Shown here piece after piece: positions 35,453 to 42,766 of a stretch of 64,000 nt of DNA. Under the pieces are notes generated by a model. It ran no database searches, was not told the DNA's origin, and was given only the letters and a program-made list of their open reading frames with translations. How positions within the stretch are numbered: the stretch's first letter is position 1; each line of letters starts with the position of its first letter. The stretch is from Bradyrhizobium canariense (GTDB lineage: Bacteria > Pseudomonadota > Alphaproteobacteria > Rhizobiales > Xanthobacteraceae): assembly GCF_018130465.1 (NCBI RefSeq), contig NZ_JAFCKJ010000001.1, forward strand, positions 806,001 to 870,000, given 5' to 3'. Both the position numbers and the translations under genes were made by a program.

Positions 35453-36241
35453 CTACCCGTTCCGCCGTTCGCCGCGCAGCGTCGGCAGGCCGATGCCCGC
35501 CGCATCGAAGCCGCCATCGACGGCCAAAATTTGGCCGGTGATGTAGCTCGATCGTTCCGAGCACAGGAAGTAGATGGCTTCGGCGAGTTCCTCTTCGAGG
35601 CCGTAGCGGTTGAGCGGGATGGCGTCGTGATAGTCGGCGCGGATCTCCCTGGTGTGCACCTGCTTCGCCATCGCGGTGTCGACCGGCCCCGGCGCGACCG
35701 CGTTGACGCGGATGTTGAGCGACGCGAGCTCGACCGCGAGCTGCTTGGTGAGGTGCGCGAGGCCCGCCTTGCTGGTGCCGTAGGCCGAGCGCAGCGTCGA
35801 GGCGCGCACCGCCGAGATCGAGGTGATGTTGACGATGGCGCCGCCATTGCCGTCGCGCATCAGCGGCACCGCCGCCTTGGTGCAGAGGAACGGGCCGGTG
35901 AGGTTGACCTCGAGCACGCGCCGCCAATCGGTCTCCGACGTCTCCATCAGCGGCGCGAACACGGCAATGCCGGCATTGTTGACGAGCGCGTCGAGCCGGC
36001 CAAACCGCCGCTCGATCGTCGTCATCGCGGCGGCAACCGCGGCTGCGTCCGAGACGTCGCAGGTGAGCGCCAGCGTGGCCTCGTCCCGGCCGATCTCGGC
36101 GACGGCGCGGCCGAGCAGCTCGCCCTCGATGTCGAGCAGCGCCACCCGCCAGCCCTCAGCCAAAAACTTCTTCGCGGTCGCAAGGCCGATGCCGCGCGCG
36201 GCTCCGGTGACGAGGGCGATTTTCTGCGGGGAGGCGGTCAT
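35453..36241 (-). CDS. SDR-family oxidoreductase
   Basis: A 262-residue classical short-chain dehydrogenase. It has the TGAARGIGLATA cofactor motif, NNAGIAVFAPL, the catalytic Ser in VNITSISAVRAS, YGTSKAGLAHL with the Tyr-Lys pair, and the C-terminal YITGQILAVDGGFDAAG. It resembles 3-ketoacyl-ACP reductase/sugar dehydrogenase types. The start at 36241 is preceded by a GGA site; the longer frame adds 22 unlikely residues. The substrate is unknown. Confidence 0.92.
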   Translation of the reverse strand: MTASPQKIALVTGAARGIGLATAKKFLAEGWRVALLDIEGELLGRAVAEIGRDEATLALTCDVSDAAAVAAAMTTIERRFGRLDALVNNAGIAVFAPLMETSETDWRRVLEVNLTGPFLCTKAAVPLMRDGNGGAIVNITSISAVRASTLRSAYGTSKAGLAHLTKQLAVELASLNIRVNAVAPGPVDTAMAKQVHTREIRADYHDAIPLNRYGLEEELAEAIYFLCSERSSYITGQILAVDGGFDAAGIGLPTLRGERRNG

Positions 36242-36361
36242 AGCTTGTCCGTGGTTCGGGAATTGAAGCGGTCTCCCTACCATGAAAGCCGCAAGGAGAC
36301 GCGACAAACTATCGCGCCTTGAGCTCTTCGAGGCTCTCCTTTTGCAGCCGCGCCAGGCAGC

Positions 36362-38074
36362 CTAGGCCAGCTCCGCCGTGGCGCGCTGCATGTTGGCCGA
36401 CATGTCGGCCGTCACGATGCTCTGTTCCTCGACCGCGGCGGCGGTGGAGGCGATGAACTCGTTGACGCCGGCGATCGCGACCTTGATTGCCGTCAGCGAG
36501 CTCGCAACGTCGCCGGAGATGGTGTTCAGCGCGTCGATTTCGGAGGTGATGGTGTCGGTCGCCTGCTTGGCCTGGTTGGCGAGACTCTTCACCTCGGAGG
36601 CGACCACGGCGAAGCCGCGGCCGGCTTCGCCCGCGCGCGCCGATTCGATCGTGGCGTTGAGCGCGAGCAGGTTGATCTGGCCGGTGATGCCCGAGATCAT
36701 CTCGACGATGCCGCTCATCGCCTGCGCCGCCGCGTTCAGCCGCTGCGCCTGGCCGTCGGCGGCCTCGACGCGGGTGGTCGCTACCTTCGAGGTCTCGCGC
36801 GACTTCGCCATGGTCGCGGAGATCTCGCGGATCGAGGCGCTCATCTCTTCGCTGCCGGCCGCGACCGCCTCGATCAGACCGCGCGCGTTGTCGGCCTTCT
36901 TGCGGCCGATCGCCTGCGCGGTGATGTCGGTGGCATATTTCACCACCTTGTAGGGTTTGCCATTGAGGTCGAGGATCGGGTTGTAGGACGCCTGGATCCA
37001 GATCTCGCGGCCGCCCTTGGCGATCCGCTTGTATTCGGCGGCCTGGTATTCACCGCGGTTGAGCGTCTCCCAGAACTGGCGGTAGGCCGCCGAATTCTTC
37101 TCGTTCGGCTCGACGAACATGGAGTGGTGCTGTCCCTTGATCTCGGCCAGCGAATAGCCCATCGCCTTGAGGAAGTTCTCGTTGGCGGTGCGGATCGTCC
37201 CGTCCATGTTGAACTCGATCACCGCCTGCGATTTCTGGATCGCGGCGAGCTGACCGTCGTTGTCGGCCGCCTTCATCTTCTGCGCGGTGACGTCGGTCGC
37301 GAACTTCACTACCTTGAACGGCTTGCCGGTCTCGTCGAGGATCGGGTTGTAGGTCGCCAGGATCCAGATCTCCTTGCCCCCCTTGCCGAGCCGCTTGTAT
37401 TCGGCAGCCTCGAACTGGCCGCGGTTCAGCCGCGCCCAGAAGTCGGCATAGGCCGCGCTGGCGCGATCCTCCGGCGTCACGAACATACTGTGGTGCTTGC
37501 CCTGGATCTCGTCGAGCGAGTAGCCCACCGCGCCCAGGAAATTCTCGTTGGCGGTGACGATGGTGCCGTCCATGTTGAATTCGATCACAGCCTGGGCACG
37601 GCTGATCGCGGCGATCTTGCCCGCGTCCTCGATGGTCCTCATCTTGGAAGCCGTGATGTCGGTTGCGAACTTGATGAAGCTCACCACCTTGCCGTTCTCG
37701 TCGCGCAGCGGCGCGTAGGAGGCATGGACCCAGACTTCCCTGCCGTTCTTGCCGAAGCGCTTGTATTGCGTGGTCTGGAACTCGCCGCGGTTCAGGCTGG
37801 CCCAGAAGTCGCGGTAACGGGCGCTCTCGCGTTCAGTCGGGCTGACGAAGATGCTGTGATGCTTGCCCTTGATCTCCGAGAGCGTATAGCCGCTCATCTT
37901 GAGGAGATTCTCATTGGCATCGAGAATGGTGCCGTCGAGGCCGAATTCGATCACGGCCTGCGAGCGATCGAGTGCTTCGACTTCTGCGATCGCGTGCCGG
38001 GTCTTGCTGCTTTGGAAATTGAACACGTGATGCTCCGAGCAATGTTCTTCGGAGCGAAGCGGCAGGGTCGCCAT
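36362..38074 (-). CDS. Soluble chemoreceptor with three tandem PAS domains
   Basis: A 570-residue protein without membrane helices. Three PAS domains start at residues 40, 162 and 284, an exact period of 122. Each has AVIEFxxDGTIxxANENFL, GYxLxEIxGxHHSxFV, FWxxLNRGxF, YKRxxKxGxExW and KFATDxTA. A short MCP signalling domain follows (about 410-570) with [21 protein letters not shown]. There is no HAMP. The layout resembles cytoplasmic PAS-MCP receptors such as BdlA or Aer-like proteins that sense redox, oxygen or bound cofactors. The start at 38074 is preceded by AGGCGAG. The domains are probably recent internal duplications. Confidence 0.92.
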   Translation of the reverse strand: MATLPLRSEEHCSEHHVFNFQSSKTRHAIAEVEALDRSQAVIEFGLDGTILDANENLLKMSGYTLSEIKGKHHSIFVSPTERESARYRDFWASLNRGEFQTTQYKRFGKNGREVWVHASYAPLRDENGKVVSFIKFATDITASKMRTIEDAGKIAAISRAQAVIEFNMDGTIVTANENFLGAVGYSLDEIQGKHHSMFVTPEDRASAAYADFWARLNRGQFEAAEYKRLGKGGKEIWILATYNPILDETGKPFKVVKFATDVTAQKMKAADNDGQLAAIQKSQAVIEFNMDGTIRTANENFLKAMGYSLAEIKGQHHSMFVEPNEKNSAAYRQFWETLNRGEYQAAEYKRIAKGGREIWIQASYNPILDLNGKPYKVVKYATDITAQAIGRKKADNARGLIEAVAAGSEEMSASIREISATMAKSRETSKVATTRVEAADGQAQRLNAAAQAMSGIVEMISGITGQINLLALNATIESARAGEAGRGFAVVASEVKSLANQAKQATDTITSEIDALNTISGDVASSLTAIKVAIAGVNEFIASTAAAVEEQSIVTADMSANMQRATAELA

Positions 38075-38299
38075 GCCGTCTCGCCTGCTTAGAAAAATTG
38101 CACGAGCTTGTTGAGCAATTGTAAACCCTTGCAGCAATTCGCACTTGTTCCGTAGTTCCCGCATGCGCCGGCCATGTCGCTCTGCTTACAGGCATTCCGG
38201 ATTCATGTGCACGGCGGAGTTCATAGGCCGGGCCGTATTTGTACGGAGCGCGGATCGCAGTATTTTTCGCGTCGTGGTGCCCGGAACAGTCGTGCGCAA

Positions 38300-38326
38300 T
38301 GTCGGCGCGGCCGTGCGTCAATCGTC
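38300..38326 (+). promoter_or_regulatory. ECF42-type promoter, copy 3 (SnoaL-like gene)
   Basis: TGTCGG at 38300-38305 and CGTC at 38323-38326 with a 17-base spacer, ending 31 bases before the start codon at 38358. It shares the run TCGTCTTCAA with the copy at 30654 just around and after the -10 element. Confidence 0.75.
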
Positions 38327-38357
38327 TTCAAGACGATGCTATCCACGGAACCGTTCG

Positions 38358-38720
38358 ATGACTGACCGCGAGCACCTGATTCGAGACCTCTTCGCAGCCT
38401 ATCTCGGCAACGACCGGCAACGGGTCGCCGACGCATTGGCCGATGATTTCCGCTTCACCAGCCCGTTCGACGACGACCTCGACAAGGCGGCCTATTTCGA
38501 GCGCTGCTGGAGGGACACCGGCTGGATTGCGCGGCACGACATCGAGCGGGTTTTCGTCCGGGGCGCCGAGGCCTTCGTCACCTATCTCTGTCTGGCGACA
38601 GACGGCAGGAGCTTTCGTAACACGGAGTTCTTCACCTTCGCGGGAGGCAAGGTCCGCCGCATCGAGGTCTATTTCGGCGCTGCCCGGCAGGACGGTCGTT
38701 TCCTGCCGCAGCCGCGCTAG
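38358..38720 (+). CDS. SnoaL-like (NTF2-fold) protein
   Basis: A 120-residue single-domain protein. MTDREHLIRDLFAAYLGNDRQRV, ALADDFRFTSPFDDDLDKAAYFERCW and FFTFAGGKVRRIEVYFGA form the cone-shaped NTF2/SnoaL fold used by many small enzymes and ligand-binding proteins. The ATG at 38358 starts the conserved region; the longer open frame has no similarity. SnoaL-like domains are often fused to or encoded with ECF41-type sigma factors. Here the gene stands alone behind an ECF42-type promoter, 5.9 kb from the sigma gene. Confidence 0.87.
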   Translation: MTDREHLIRDLFAAYLGNDRQRVADALADDFRFTSPFDDDLDKAAYFERCWRDTGWIARHDIERVFVRGAEAFVTYLCLATDGRSFRNTEFFTFAGGKVRRIEVYFGAARQDGRFLPQPR

Positions 38721-38757
38721 CGCCAGCGCAATAATCTCCAGAATAATTTTCGTCACC

Positions 38758-38784
38758 TGTCGGTTCCGCCAGAGTTCGTTCGTC
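38758..38784 (+). promoter_or_regulatory. ECF42-type promoter, copy 4 (second YCII gene)
   Basis: TGTCGG at 38758-38763 and CGTC at 38781-38784 with a 17-base spacer. The -10 element ends 37 bases before the start codon at 38822. Confidence 0.75.
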
Positions 38785-38821
38785 TAGGAGGCGAGGGCGA
38801 CCAAGCAAGCAAGGAACCTCC

Positions 38822-39223
38822 ATGCGATTCATGATGCTGATGATCCCGCTCGGCTATGAGACCGCGCCGCCGGATGTCCAGCTCGATCCCGAGCGTGTCG
38901 CCGCGATGATGCGCTACAACGAGGCGCTGAAGGACGCCGGCGTGCTGATCACGCTCGACGGCCTGCATCCGCCGTCGATGGGTGCGCGCGTCTCCTTTGC
39001 GACCGGTGAGCCTGTTGTGACCGACGGCCCCTTCGCCGAGGCCAAGGAGGTTTTGGGCGGTTACTGGATGATCGAGGTCGCCTCGCGTGCGGAGGCGATC
39101 GCCTGGGCCAAGAGATGCCCGGCCTCCGCGAACGAAATTATCGAGATCCGCCAGGTGCAGGAGATGACCGACTTTCCGCTCGACGTGCAGCACGCCGCCG
39201 GCTTCGGCGATCTGAAGAACTAA
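38822..39223 (+). CDS. YCII/DGPF-domain protein (second copy)
   Basis: A 133-residue DGPF-family protein: MRFMMLMIPLGYETAPPD, then LHPPSMGARVSFATGEPVVTDGPFAEAKEVLGGYWMIEV in sequence, where DGPF is the family signature. It is clearly different from the YCII protein beside the sigma gene. RBS AAGGAACC. An ECF42-type promoter ends 37 bases upstream. A further YCII-like gene follows after 58 bases in the same direction and could be on the same transcript. Confidence 0.92.
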   Translation: MRFMMLMIPLGYETAPPDVQLDPERVAAMMRYNEALKDAGVLITLDGLHPPSMGARVSFATGEPVVTDGPFAEAKEVLGGYWMIEVASRAEAIAWAKRCPASANEIIEIRQVQEMTDFPLDVQHAAGFGDLKN

Positions 39224-39281
39224 CCACAGCGGTCGCGACAAAATCGCGTCTTCGTCAACCGATCATCAAGGGAGAGAACCG

Positions 39282-39644
39282 ATGAGCACCGACACCTATC
39301 TCGCCGTTTTCCTCGGCAGCAAGACCAGCTCCAAATGGGCCGCATGGAATGCGATGCCCGAGGCCGAGCGCAAGGCGAAGGAGCAGGAGGGCATTGCGGG
39401 CTGGAAAGGCTGGGTCGAAAAGCACCAGGGCGCGATCCAGGCCATGGGCGGCCCGCTCGGCAGGACCAAGAAGGTTGACGGCAAGGGCATCGCCGACATC
39501 GCCAACGAGATGGGCGCCTTCACCGTGGTGCGCGCAGCGTCCCATGAAGCCGCGGCGAAGATGTTCGAGAACCACCCGCACTTCACGATCTTCCCCGGCG
39601 AACGCGTCGAGATCATGCCGGTGCTGCCGATCCCCGGCGGCTAG
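39282..39644 (+). CDS. YCII-related protein (third, divergent copy)
   Basis: A 120-residue protein: YLAVFLGSKTSSKWAAWNAM, then GWKGWVEKHQGAIQAMGGPLGRTKKVDGKG and MFENHPHFTIFPGERVEIMPV in sequence order. This is a YciI-like ferredoxin-type fold without a canonical DGPF motif. A strong GGGAGAG site precedes the ATG. No clean TGTCGG-N17-CGTC site lies in the 58-base gap (the best is CGGTCG-N17-CGTC at 39230), so read-through from the promoter at 38758 is more likely. Confidence 0.85.
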   Translation: MSTDTYLAVFLGSKTSSKWAAWNAMPEAERKAKEQEGIAGWKGWVEKHQGAIQAMGGPLGRTKKVDGKGIADIANEMGAFTVVRAASHEAAAKMFENHPHFTIFPGERVEIMPVLPIPGG

Positions 39645-39722
39645 GACTTCGGCCACCGTCCCGGACCGGGAAGAATACGGGCGATCAAATCCGTCGCCGC
39701 TAGTGACCTTCACGCCCGGCTC

Positions 39723-39741
39723 ATGTAAAGGTCGTTCACAT
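39723..39741. promoter_or_regulatory. 19-bp palindromic operator overlapping the TetR start codon
   Basis: ATGTAAAGGTCGTTCACAT is an imperfect palindrome (ATGTAAA/TTCACAT) inside a larger 8-bp inverted repeat GCTCATGT/ACATGAGC (39719-39745). It has the same length and end sequences as the palindrome at 40548, upstream of the DUF2852 gene. The likely ligand is the TetR protein encoded here, giving autorepression. Confidence 0.65.
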
Positions 39742-40480
39742 GAGCTGGCGCAAGGAGACGCGCCGCGCCGAGCGCGGCTATCACCACGGCAATCTGAAGG
39801 AAGCCCTGTTGCAGGCCGCCCTCGGGCTGATCGCCGAGAAGGGCGCCGCCGGCTTCACCTTTGCCGATGCCGCGCGCATGGCCGGCGTCAGTGCGGCGGC
39901 ACCGTACCGGCATTTTCGCGACCGTGACGAACTGCTGTCCTCGATCGCGCAGCGCGGCTTCGAGCAGTTCGAATCGCGCCTGACCGCGGCCTGGGACGAC
40001 GGACGGCCCGACACCGTCACGGCGTTCGAGCGTGTCGGCAGGGCCTATCTCGCCTTCGCCCGCGAAGAGCCCGCGTTCTACAACGCGATGTTCGAATCGG
40101 GCGTGCCGGTGGATGCCAATCCGGCGCTCCAGGCCGCCAGCGAGCGTGCTTTCAACATCATTCGTGCCGCGGCGGAGCGGCTTGCCGCGCTGGCGCCGCC
40201 GGGCACGCCGCGGCCGCCGGCGATGATGATGGCGCTGCACATCTGGTCGATGGCGCATGGCGTGGCCTCGCTGTTCTCCCGCGGCGACGCCGCGCGTCGA
40301 AAACTGCCGATGTCGCCGGACGAGCTGCTCGAAGCTGAGGTGCTGATCTATCTGCGCGGCCTCGGCTTCCCGACCGATCGCCGTCCTCCGGCGAAAAGCG
40401 CCGAGCCGCCGCCGGTACCACCGGAGGCATCCTCCGGTTCCGGCGTGCCGCCCGGTGGTCCCTGGGGCAAGCCGAAATAA
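39740..40480 (+). CDS. TetR/AcrR-family transcriptional regulator
   Basis: A 246-residue regulator. The HTH region is FTFADAARMAGVSAAAPYRHFRDRDELLSSIA in sequence, preceded by the basic YHHGNLKEALLQAAL seen in many alphaproteobacterial TetR proteins with a TetR_C_33-like C-terminal domain. The tail is Pro- and Gly-rich. Its start codon lies in a palindrome, ATGTRAA-N5-TTYACAT, which is repeated upstream of the next gene (40601). It therefore probably represses itself and that gene. The inducing signal is not evident. Confidence 0.92.
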   Translation: MSWRKETRRAERGYHHGNLKEALLQAALGLIAEKGAAGFTFADAARMAGVSAAAPYRHFRDRDELLSSIAQRGFEQFESRLTAAWDDGRPDTVTAFERVGRAYLAFAREEPAFYNAMFESGVPVDANPALQAASERAFNIIRAAAERLAALAPPGTPRPPAMMMALHIWSMAHGVASLFSRGDAARRKLPMSPDELLEAEVLIYLRGLGFPTDRRPPAKSAEPPPVPPEASSGSGVPPGGPWGKPK

Positions 40481-40520
40481 AGTTACCCAAATAATTCGCC
40501 TGCCCTGTTAGGCGGTCGGC

Positions 40521-40548
40521 TTGACAAAATCGCGGGATGATCTAGCTA
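40521..40548 (+). promoter_or_regulatory. Candidate promoter of the DUF2852 gene
   Basis: A consensus TTGACA at 40521-40526 and TAGCTA at 40543-40548 are separated by 16 bases. The -10 box directly abuts the palindrome at 40548-40566, so a bound repressor would block RNA polymerase. Confidence 0.55.
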
Positions 40549-40566
40549 TGTAAATGTTATTTACAT
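40548..40566. promoter_or_regulatory. 19-bp perfect palindromic operator upstream of the DUF2852 gene
   Basis: ATGTAAATGTTATTTACAT has perfect 8-bp arms (ATGTAAAT/ATTTACAT) around GTT. It matches the palindrome over the TetR start at 39723 in length and in 13 of 19 positions, including both conserved ends. It overlaps the candidate promoter. Confidence 0.75.
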
Positions 40567-40600
40567 TCACAACGGCGCTGATGCCGTCATGGAGAGGGAA

Positions 40601-41086
40601 ATGGCCTACACCGCTGATGTCAATCGATGGCGCGGCCCTTCGGACCAACACTATGAGCGCCCCCACATGCTCAATACGCCCTGGCATCCCGGCTGGATCG
40701 CCGTGACCATCCTTGGCTTCATCTTCTGGTGGCCGATCGGACTTGCCCTTCTCTTTTTCACACTCGGGAGCAGAAGAATGTCGTGCTGGAGCAACCAGGA
40801 TCGCTGGCAGAACAAGATGGAGCGGATGCAGTACAAGATGGACCGTATGCGTGGCCGCATGGAGCGCCACGGTTTCGGCTTCGGCTTCGGCCCGCCCTCG
40901 AGCGGCAACCGCGCCTTCGACGAGTACCGCACCGAGACACTGCAGCGGCTCGAGGAGGAGCAGGTCGAGTTCAAGAACTTCCTCGACCGTCTGCGTCACG
41001 CCAAGGACAAGGCAGAGTTCGACCAGTTCATGGCGCAGCACAAGACGCGCCCGACCCCGCCGCCGACCGACCAGCAGCAAGGTTGA
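40601..41086 (+). CDS. DUF2852-family membrane protein
   Basis: A 161-residue protein. After a short N-terminus, one strong membrane segment (WIAVTILGFIFWWPIGLALLFF) is followed by a Met/Arg/Gln-rich helical stretch (WQNKMERMQYKMDRMRGRMERHG), then GNRAFDEYRTETLQRLEEEQ and a helix ending near the C-terminus. This is the DUF2852 layout, found almost only in alphaproteobacteria. ATG 40601 was chosen over 40589 because GAGAGGGA sits directly upstream. The gene is monocistronic: operator and promoter at 40521-40566, terminator at 41165. The function is unknown; a repressor-controlled envelope stress role is plausible. Confidence 0.85.
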   Translation: MAYTADVNRWRGPSDQHYERPHMLNTPWHPGWIAVTILGFIFWWPIGLALLFFTLGSRRMSCWSNQDRWQNKMERMQYKMDRMRGRMERHGFGFGFGPPSSGNRAFDEYRTETLQRLEEEQVEFKNFLDRLRHAKDKAEFDQFMAQHKTRPTPPPTDQQQG

Positions 41087-41164
41087 TCTCGGGCAAGGTT
41101 GATCTTGACCTGACGCCTCTCAAAGCCTTCAGGCGCATGCCCCCAAAGTCCTGATGGCCCCGAG

Positions 41165-41205
41165 CCGCCCGCCTGCGCAACCCGCAGGCGGGCGGTTTGG
41201 TTTTT
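41165..41205 (+). terminator. Intrinsic terminator of the DUF2852 gene
   Basis: A perfect 13-bp stem (CCGCCCGCCTGCG with CGCAGGCGGGCGG), loop CAACC, followed by TTTGGTTTTT. It lies 80 bases after the stop codon. Confidence 0.9.
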
Positions 41206-41230
41206 GGAAGTGCGCGGCTGGCCGCCGCGA

Positions 41231-41280
41231 GGTCTGGATTTGTCTTGGTCTGGAAAGTCTTGGTCTGGAGCGTCTTGGTC
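41231..41280. repeat. Three direct 15-16 bp repeats before the desaturase stop
   Basis: The unit GGTCTGGA-N3/4-GTCTT occurs three times in a row (41231-41246, 41247-41261, 41262-41276), followed by a partial GGTC. The repeat lies between the terminator at 41165 and the end of the convergent desaturase gene. Confidence 0.8.
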
Positions 41281-42442
41281 AGCGCGCCGTGGCGAGCTGC
41301 GCGCGAACCGACTCCAGGAAGTGTTCATAGGCGTAGTCCACGATCTCGTTGAGTGATCGCGTTCGCGCGAACATCGCCTTGGCCTCGGCGAGAAACTCGT
41401 CGCGGGTCGGAATCTTCGGCAAATGCAGATGCGTCAGCGCATCGACGCCTTCATGCGCGCGACTGAGGATGTCGTGCAGCGTTGGCAGTTGCAACTGGGC
41501 CAAATCGGCTCCGCGTAGCGCCGATGAGATCGCGTGCGCCAGGGTCTGCGCATCGAACCGTCCGGCAAGCTCCCGGGCCGCCCGATGGATGACCCGCGCG
41601 CCGAGCGCCTGTTCGTTGCGCAGCACCTGTTCGGGCGGCGTCTTCATGTTCCAGACGACGCCGAACCAGGACAGCACCTTCAGGATGTAATAGGTCACGT
41701 CGATTTCCCACCAGCGAAAACCTTGTCGCACGCTGCTTTGGTAGGCGTGGTGATTGTTGTGCCAGCCCTCACCAAGGGTGAACAGCGCCAGCAGCCAGTT
41801 GTTGCGGGAATCATCGCCGGTCACGTATCGCTTGCGTCCATGCACATGGGCGAGGGAGTTGATGCAGAAGGTCGCGTGATAGACCAGCACGGTGCTCCAC
41901 AGGAAGCCGACGACGAGGCCGGACCATCCGGCAACCAGAAAGCAGAGCGCAGCCAGCGTAACGGCCGGCAGGAGTTCCAGCCGATGCAGCCACATCAGCT
42001 CCGGATAGGCGGCGAAATCGCCGACTTTCACGAGGTCGGTGCCATCGTGCTCCCGGTAAAAAATCCAGCCGAGATGACTGTAGAGGAAGCCTCGGTGACG
42101 CGGCGAATGCACGTCGTCTTCGGTATCGGAATGCAGATGATGATGTCGATGCTTGGCCGCCCACCACAAAACGCTTTTCTGCGCGGTGCTTTGCGCGATC
42201 CAGGCCAGGACGAACTGAAACACCCGACCGGTCGCAAAAGCCCGATGGGAGAAATAGCGGTGATAGCCTGCCCCGATTGCGAACATGCGCACGACGTACA
42301 GTGAGGCGCAGATCGCGAGTGCCTGCCAGGTGATGCCTGTCCAGATGGCCGCAACGCAGCCGAGATGGACCAGCAGGAACGGCAGCGCGGAGGGATACAT
42401 GATGTCGTCGTGTTGGTCGTCGGCGGGGGCGTTGGGCGACAT
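41279..42442 (-). CDS. Fatty acid (acyl-CoA/acyl-lipid) desaturase
   Basis: A 387-residue membrane di-iron desaturase. The three histidine boxes are GAGYHRYFSHRAF, KHRHHHLHSD and EGWHNNHHAYQ, matching the delta-9 acyl-CoA desaturase family. Hydrophobic pairs precede boxes one and three. A C-terminal extension of about 100 helical residues follows the catalytic core and is not part of the standard domain. The open frame extends 269 codons upstream but only the part from 42442 (MSPNAPADDQ) is family-like; ATG at 42400 (MYPSALPF) is an alternative start. The enzyme introduces a cis double bond in membrane fatty acids. The leader upstream has an unusual structure. Confidence 0.92.
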   Translation of the reverse strand: MSPNAPADDQHDDIMYPSALPFLLVHLGCVAAIWTGITWQALAICASLYVVRMFAIGAGYHRYFSHRAFATGRVFQFVLAWIAQSTAQKSVLWWAAKHRHHHLHSDTEDDVHSPRHRGFLYSHLGWIFYREHDGTDLVKVGDFAAYPELMWLHRLELLPAVTLAALCFLVAGWSGLVVGFLWSTVLVYHATFCINSLAHVHGRKRYVTGDDSRNNWLLALFTLGEGWHNNHHAYQSSVRQGFRWWEIDVTYYILKVLSWFGVVWNMKTPPEQVLRNEQALGARVIHRAARELAGRFDAQTLAHAISSALRGADLAQLQLPTLHDILSRAHEGVDALTHLHLPKIPTRDEFLAEAKAMFARTRSLNEIVDYAYEHFLESVRAQLATAR

Positions 42443-42507
42443 GTATTGGCGTGACCTTGGATGACGGGGATTTCGGGATTCGCTTCGGCAGCATTGAGGG
42501 CCGCTGT

Positions 42508-42712
42508 GTACGAAAAACCCGCGGATGGCTGACCACCGCGGGGGTCTTGAACGAGATGCTTTGCCTGGACAACCTTGGCCCAAGGCGGCCGCACGCGGCA
42601 AAGCCAACCTCAGGCCATAGCTTCGCCCGGGAACTCGACCGATAATATATGATCCCGGCTGCCAGGCATGCAAGCTCGTAGCCTCCCGGGGAGCGTGGCG
42701 CGCGGGCTGCCG
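42508..42712 (-). ncRNA. Candidate small RNA or attenuated leader upstream of the desaturase
   Basis: This accounts for most of the 324-base gap between the desaturase and cysE genes. On the minus strand a promoter-like pair, TTGACG (42747-42742) and GATATA (42724-42719), is spaced by 17 bases. About 170 bases downstream is a hairpin with 7-bp arms CCCGCGG/CCGCGGG followed by TTTTT (42542-42513). The transcript would be about 205 nt, ending 70 bases before the desaturase start codon. It could be a free small RNA or a leader in which termination is regulated. No known riboswitch class was recognised. Confidence 0.4.
42513..42542 (-). terminator. Intrinsic terminator-like hairpin in the desaturase leader
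   Basis: CCCGCGG, an 11-base loop, CCGCGGG, then TTTTT on the minus strand. It lies upstream of, not after, a gene on that strand. Confidence 0.6.
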
Positions 42713-42766
42713 AGGGCCTATATCCGACGGTGAGAAGGAAGCGTCAAAACACCGCAGGCGGCAACG

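Noticed and set aside
36309-36361. A short frame remnant on the minus strand ending in LQKESLEELKAR
   Set aside because: It looks like the C-terminus of a helical protein just after the triple-PAS receptor stop, but 16 codons are too few to call a pseudogene.
42590-42700. A known riboswitch in the desaturase/cysE gap, such as a SAM class
   Set aside because: No recognisable consensus of any class I know could be aligned by eye; only the promoter-terminator pair is supported.
42691-42710. Vector-like GGCATGCAAGCT stretch near 42666
   Set aside because: It resembles a cloning polylinker for only about 12 bases and continues in normal genomic sequence, so it is coincidence.
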